This document shows, piece by piece, positions 63,956-64,000 of a DNA stretch of 64,000 nt. This DNA comes from Galeopsis tetrahit (taxonomy: Eukaryota > Streptophyta > Magnoliopsida > Lamiales > Lamiaceae): NCBI GenBank assembly GCA_963675135.1, contig OY776132.1, forward strand, positions 9,610,001-9,674,000, read 5' to 3'. The first letter of the stretch is position 1. Each line of letters opens with the position of its first letter. Position numbers and translations under genes: made by a program. The notes beneath the pieces were generated by a model. That model was not told the origin of the DNA, did no database searches, and worked only from the letters and a program-made list of their open reading frames with translations.

Positions 63956-64000
63956 ATGTGGCCTTTTTTTACTCGAGTTGTTGTACCGTTGCTAGTCGTG
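63956..64000 (+). CDS. 5' end of a gene cut by the window, likely secreted or membrane protein
   Basis: ATG at 63956 followed by 14 more codons to the last base: MWPFFTRVVVPLLVV. A short start with one Arg, then a hydrophobic run, is what a signal peptide looks like. The TATA box at 63868 and a ~55-nt leader fit. Too short for a family call. Confidence 0.5.
   Translation, partial: MWPFFTRVVVPLLVV

Overview
The window is nuclear DNA of a flowering plant, probably a eudicot. Plant-specific mobile elements fill almost all of it: CACTA, Sirevirus and other Ty1/copia, Tat-lineage Ty3/gypsy with a second RNase H and an antisense ORF, L1-type LINE, Stowaway MITE and Mutator-like. Host-type gene pieces carry GT-AG introns. 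There is no operon structure and no bacterial signal. Only two loci look like ordinary host genes: a small secreted cysteine-rich peptide (26597-26857) and the first 15 codons of a gene that runs off the right edge (ATG at 63956, TATA box at 63868).

Left part. 1-3809 is the 3' part of a CACTA transposon (DUF4216 remnant, subterminal repeats, terminus at 3809). It holds the 3' end of a minus-strand Sirevirus (LTR 1357-2099). The CACTA element sits in a scrambled copia fragment (3810-4356). From 4351 to about 12130 is a composite repeat with four copies of a two-exon fragment of an Argonaute-4-like gene: one inverted, three in a ~1.43-kb tandem array. It also holds a possible Agenet-domain exon and about 13 copies of a GTGACTCGTGCGAATAAGG-like motif. 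It abuts a minus-strand copia truncated in its reverse transcriptase (12130-14458).

Middle. 14465-19445 is the 5' half of a Tat-lineage Ty3/gypsy element (LTR, PBS, gag, protease, RT, two RNase H domains). CACTA-like and Stowaway elements follow. A second Tat-type 3' half carries the family's antisense ORF (23098-25234) and an LTR (25716-26423) too diverged from the first to be its partner. The peptide gene comes next.

Nested copia. A minus-strand copia spans 27060-49630. It is split by a LINE (28070-31582) and by a young, almost complete 14.5-kb Sirevirus (32788-47295, target duplication TAAAT). That Sirevirus has damaged gag-pol but an intact 1251-codon 3' ORF with what looks like its own promoter.

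Right part. 50150-50560 is a GC-rich repeat island. 50800-63108 is an older, chimeric minus-strand Sirevirus. It is split by a non-autonomous LTR element (52196-57585, target duplication GAAAC) whose internal region is only 266 bp. The 5' LTR of that element was hit by a Mutator-like element (53392-55944, 9-bp duplication TTCGTAAAA) carrying an exon of a DHHC palmitoyltransferase gene. The rest, to the promoter at the right edge, is AT-rich and non-coding. Order of events inferred from nesting: copia and old Sirevirus first, then the LINE, non-autonomous and Mutator-like elements, with the intact Sirevirus among the latest.
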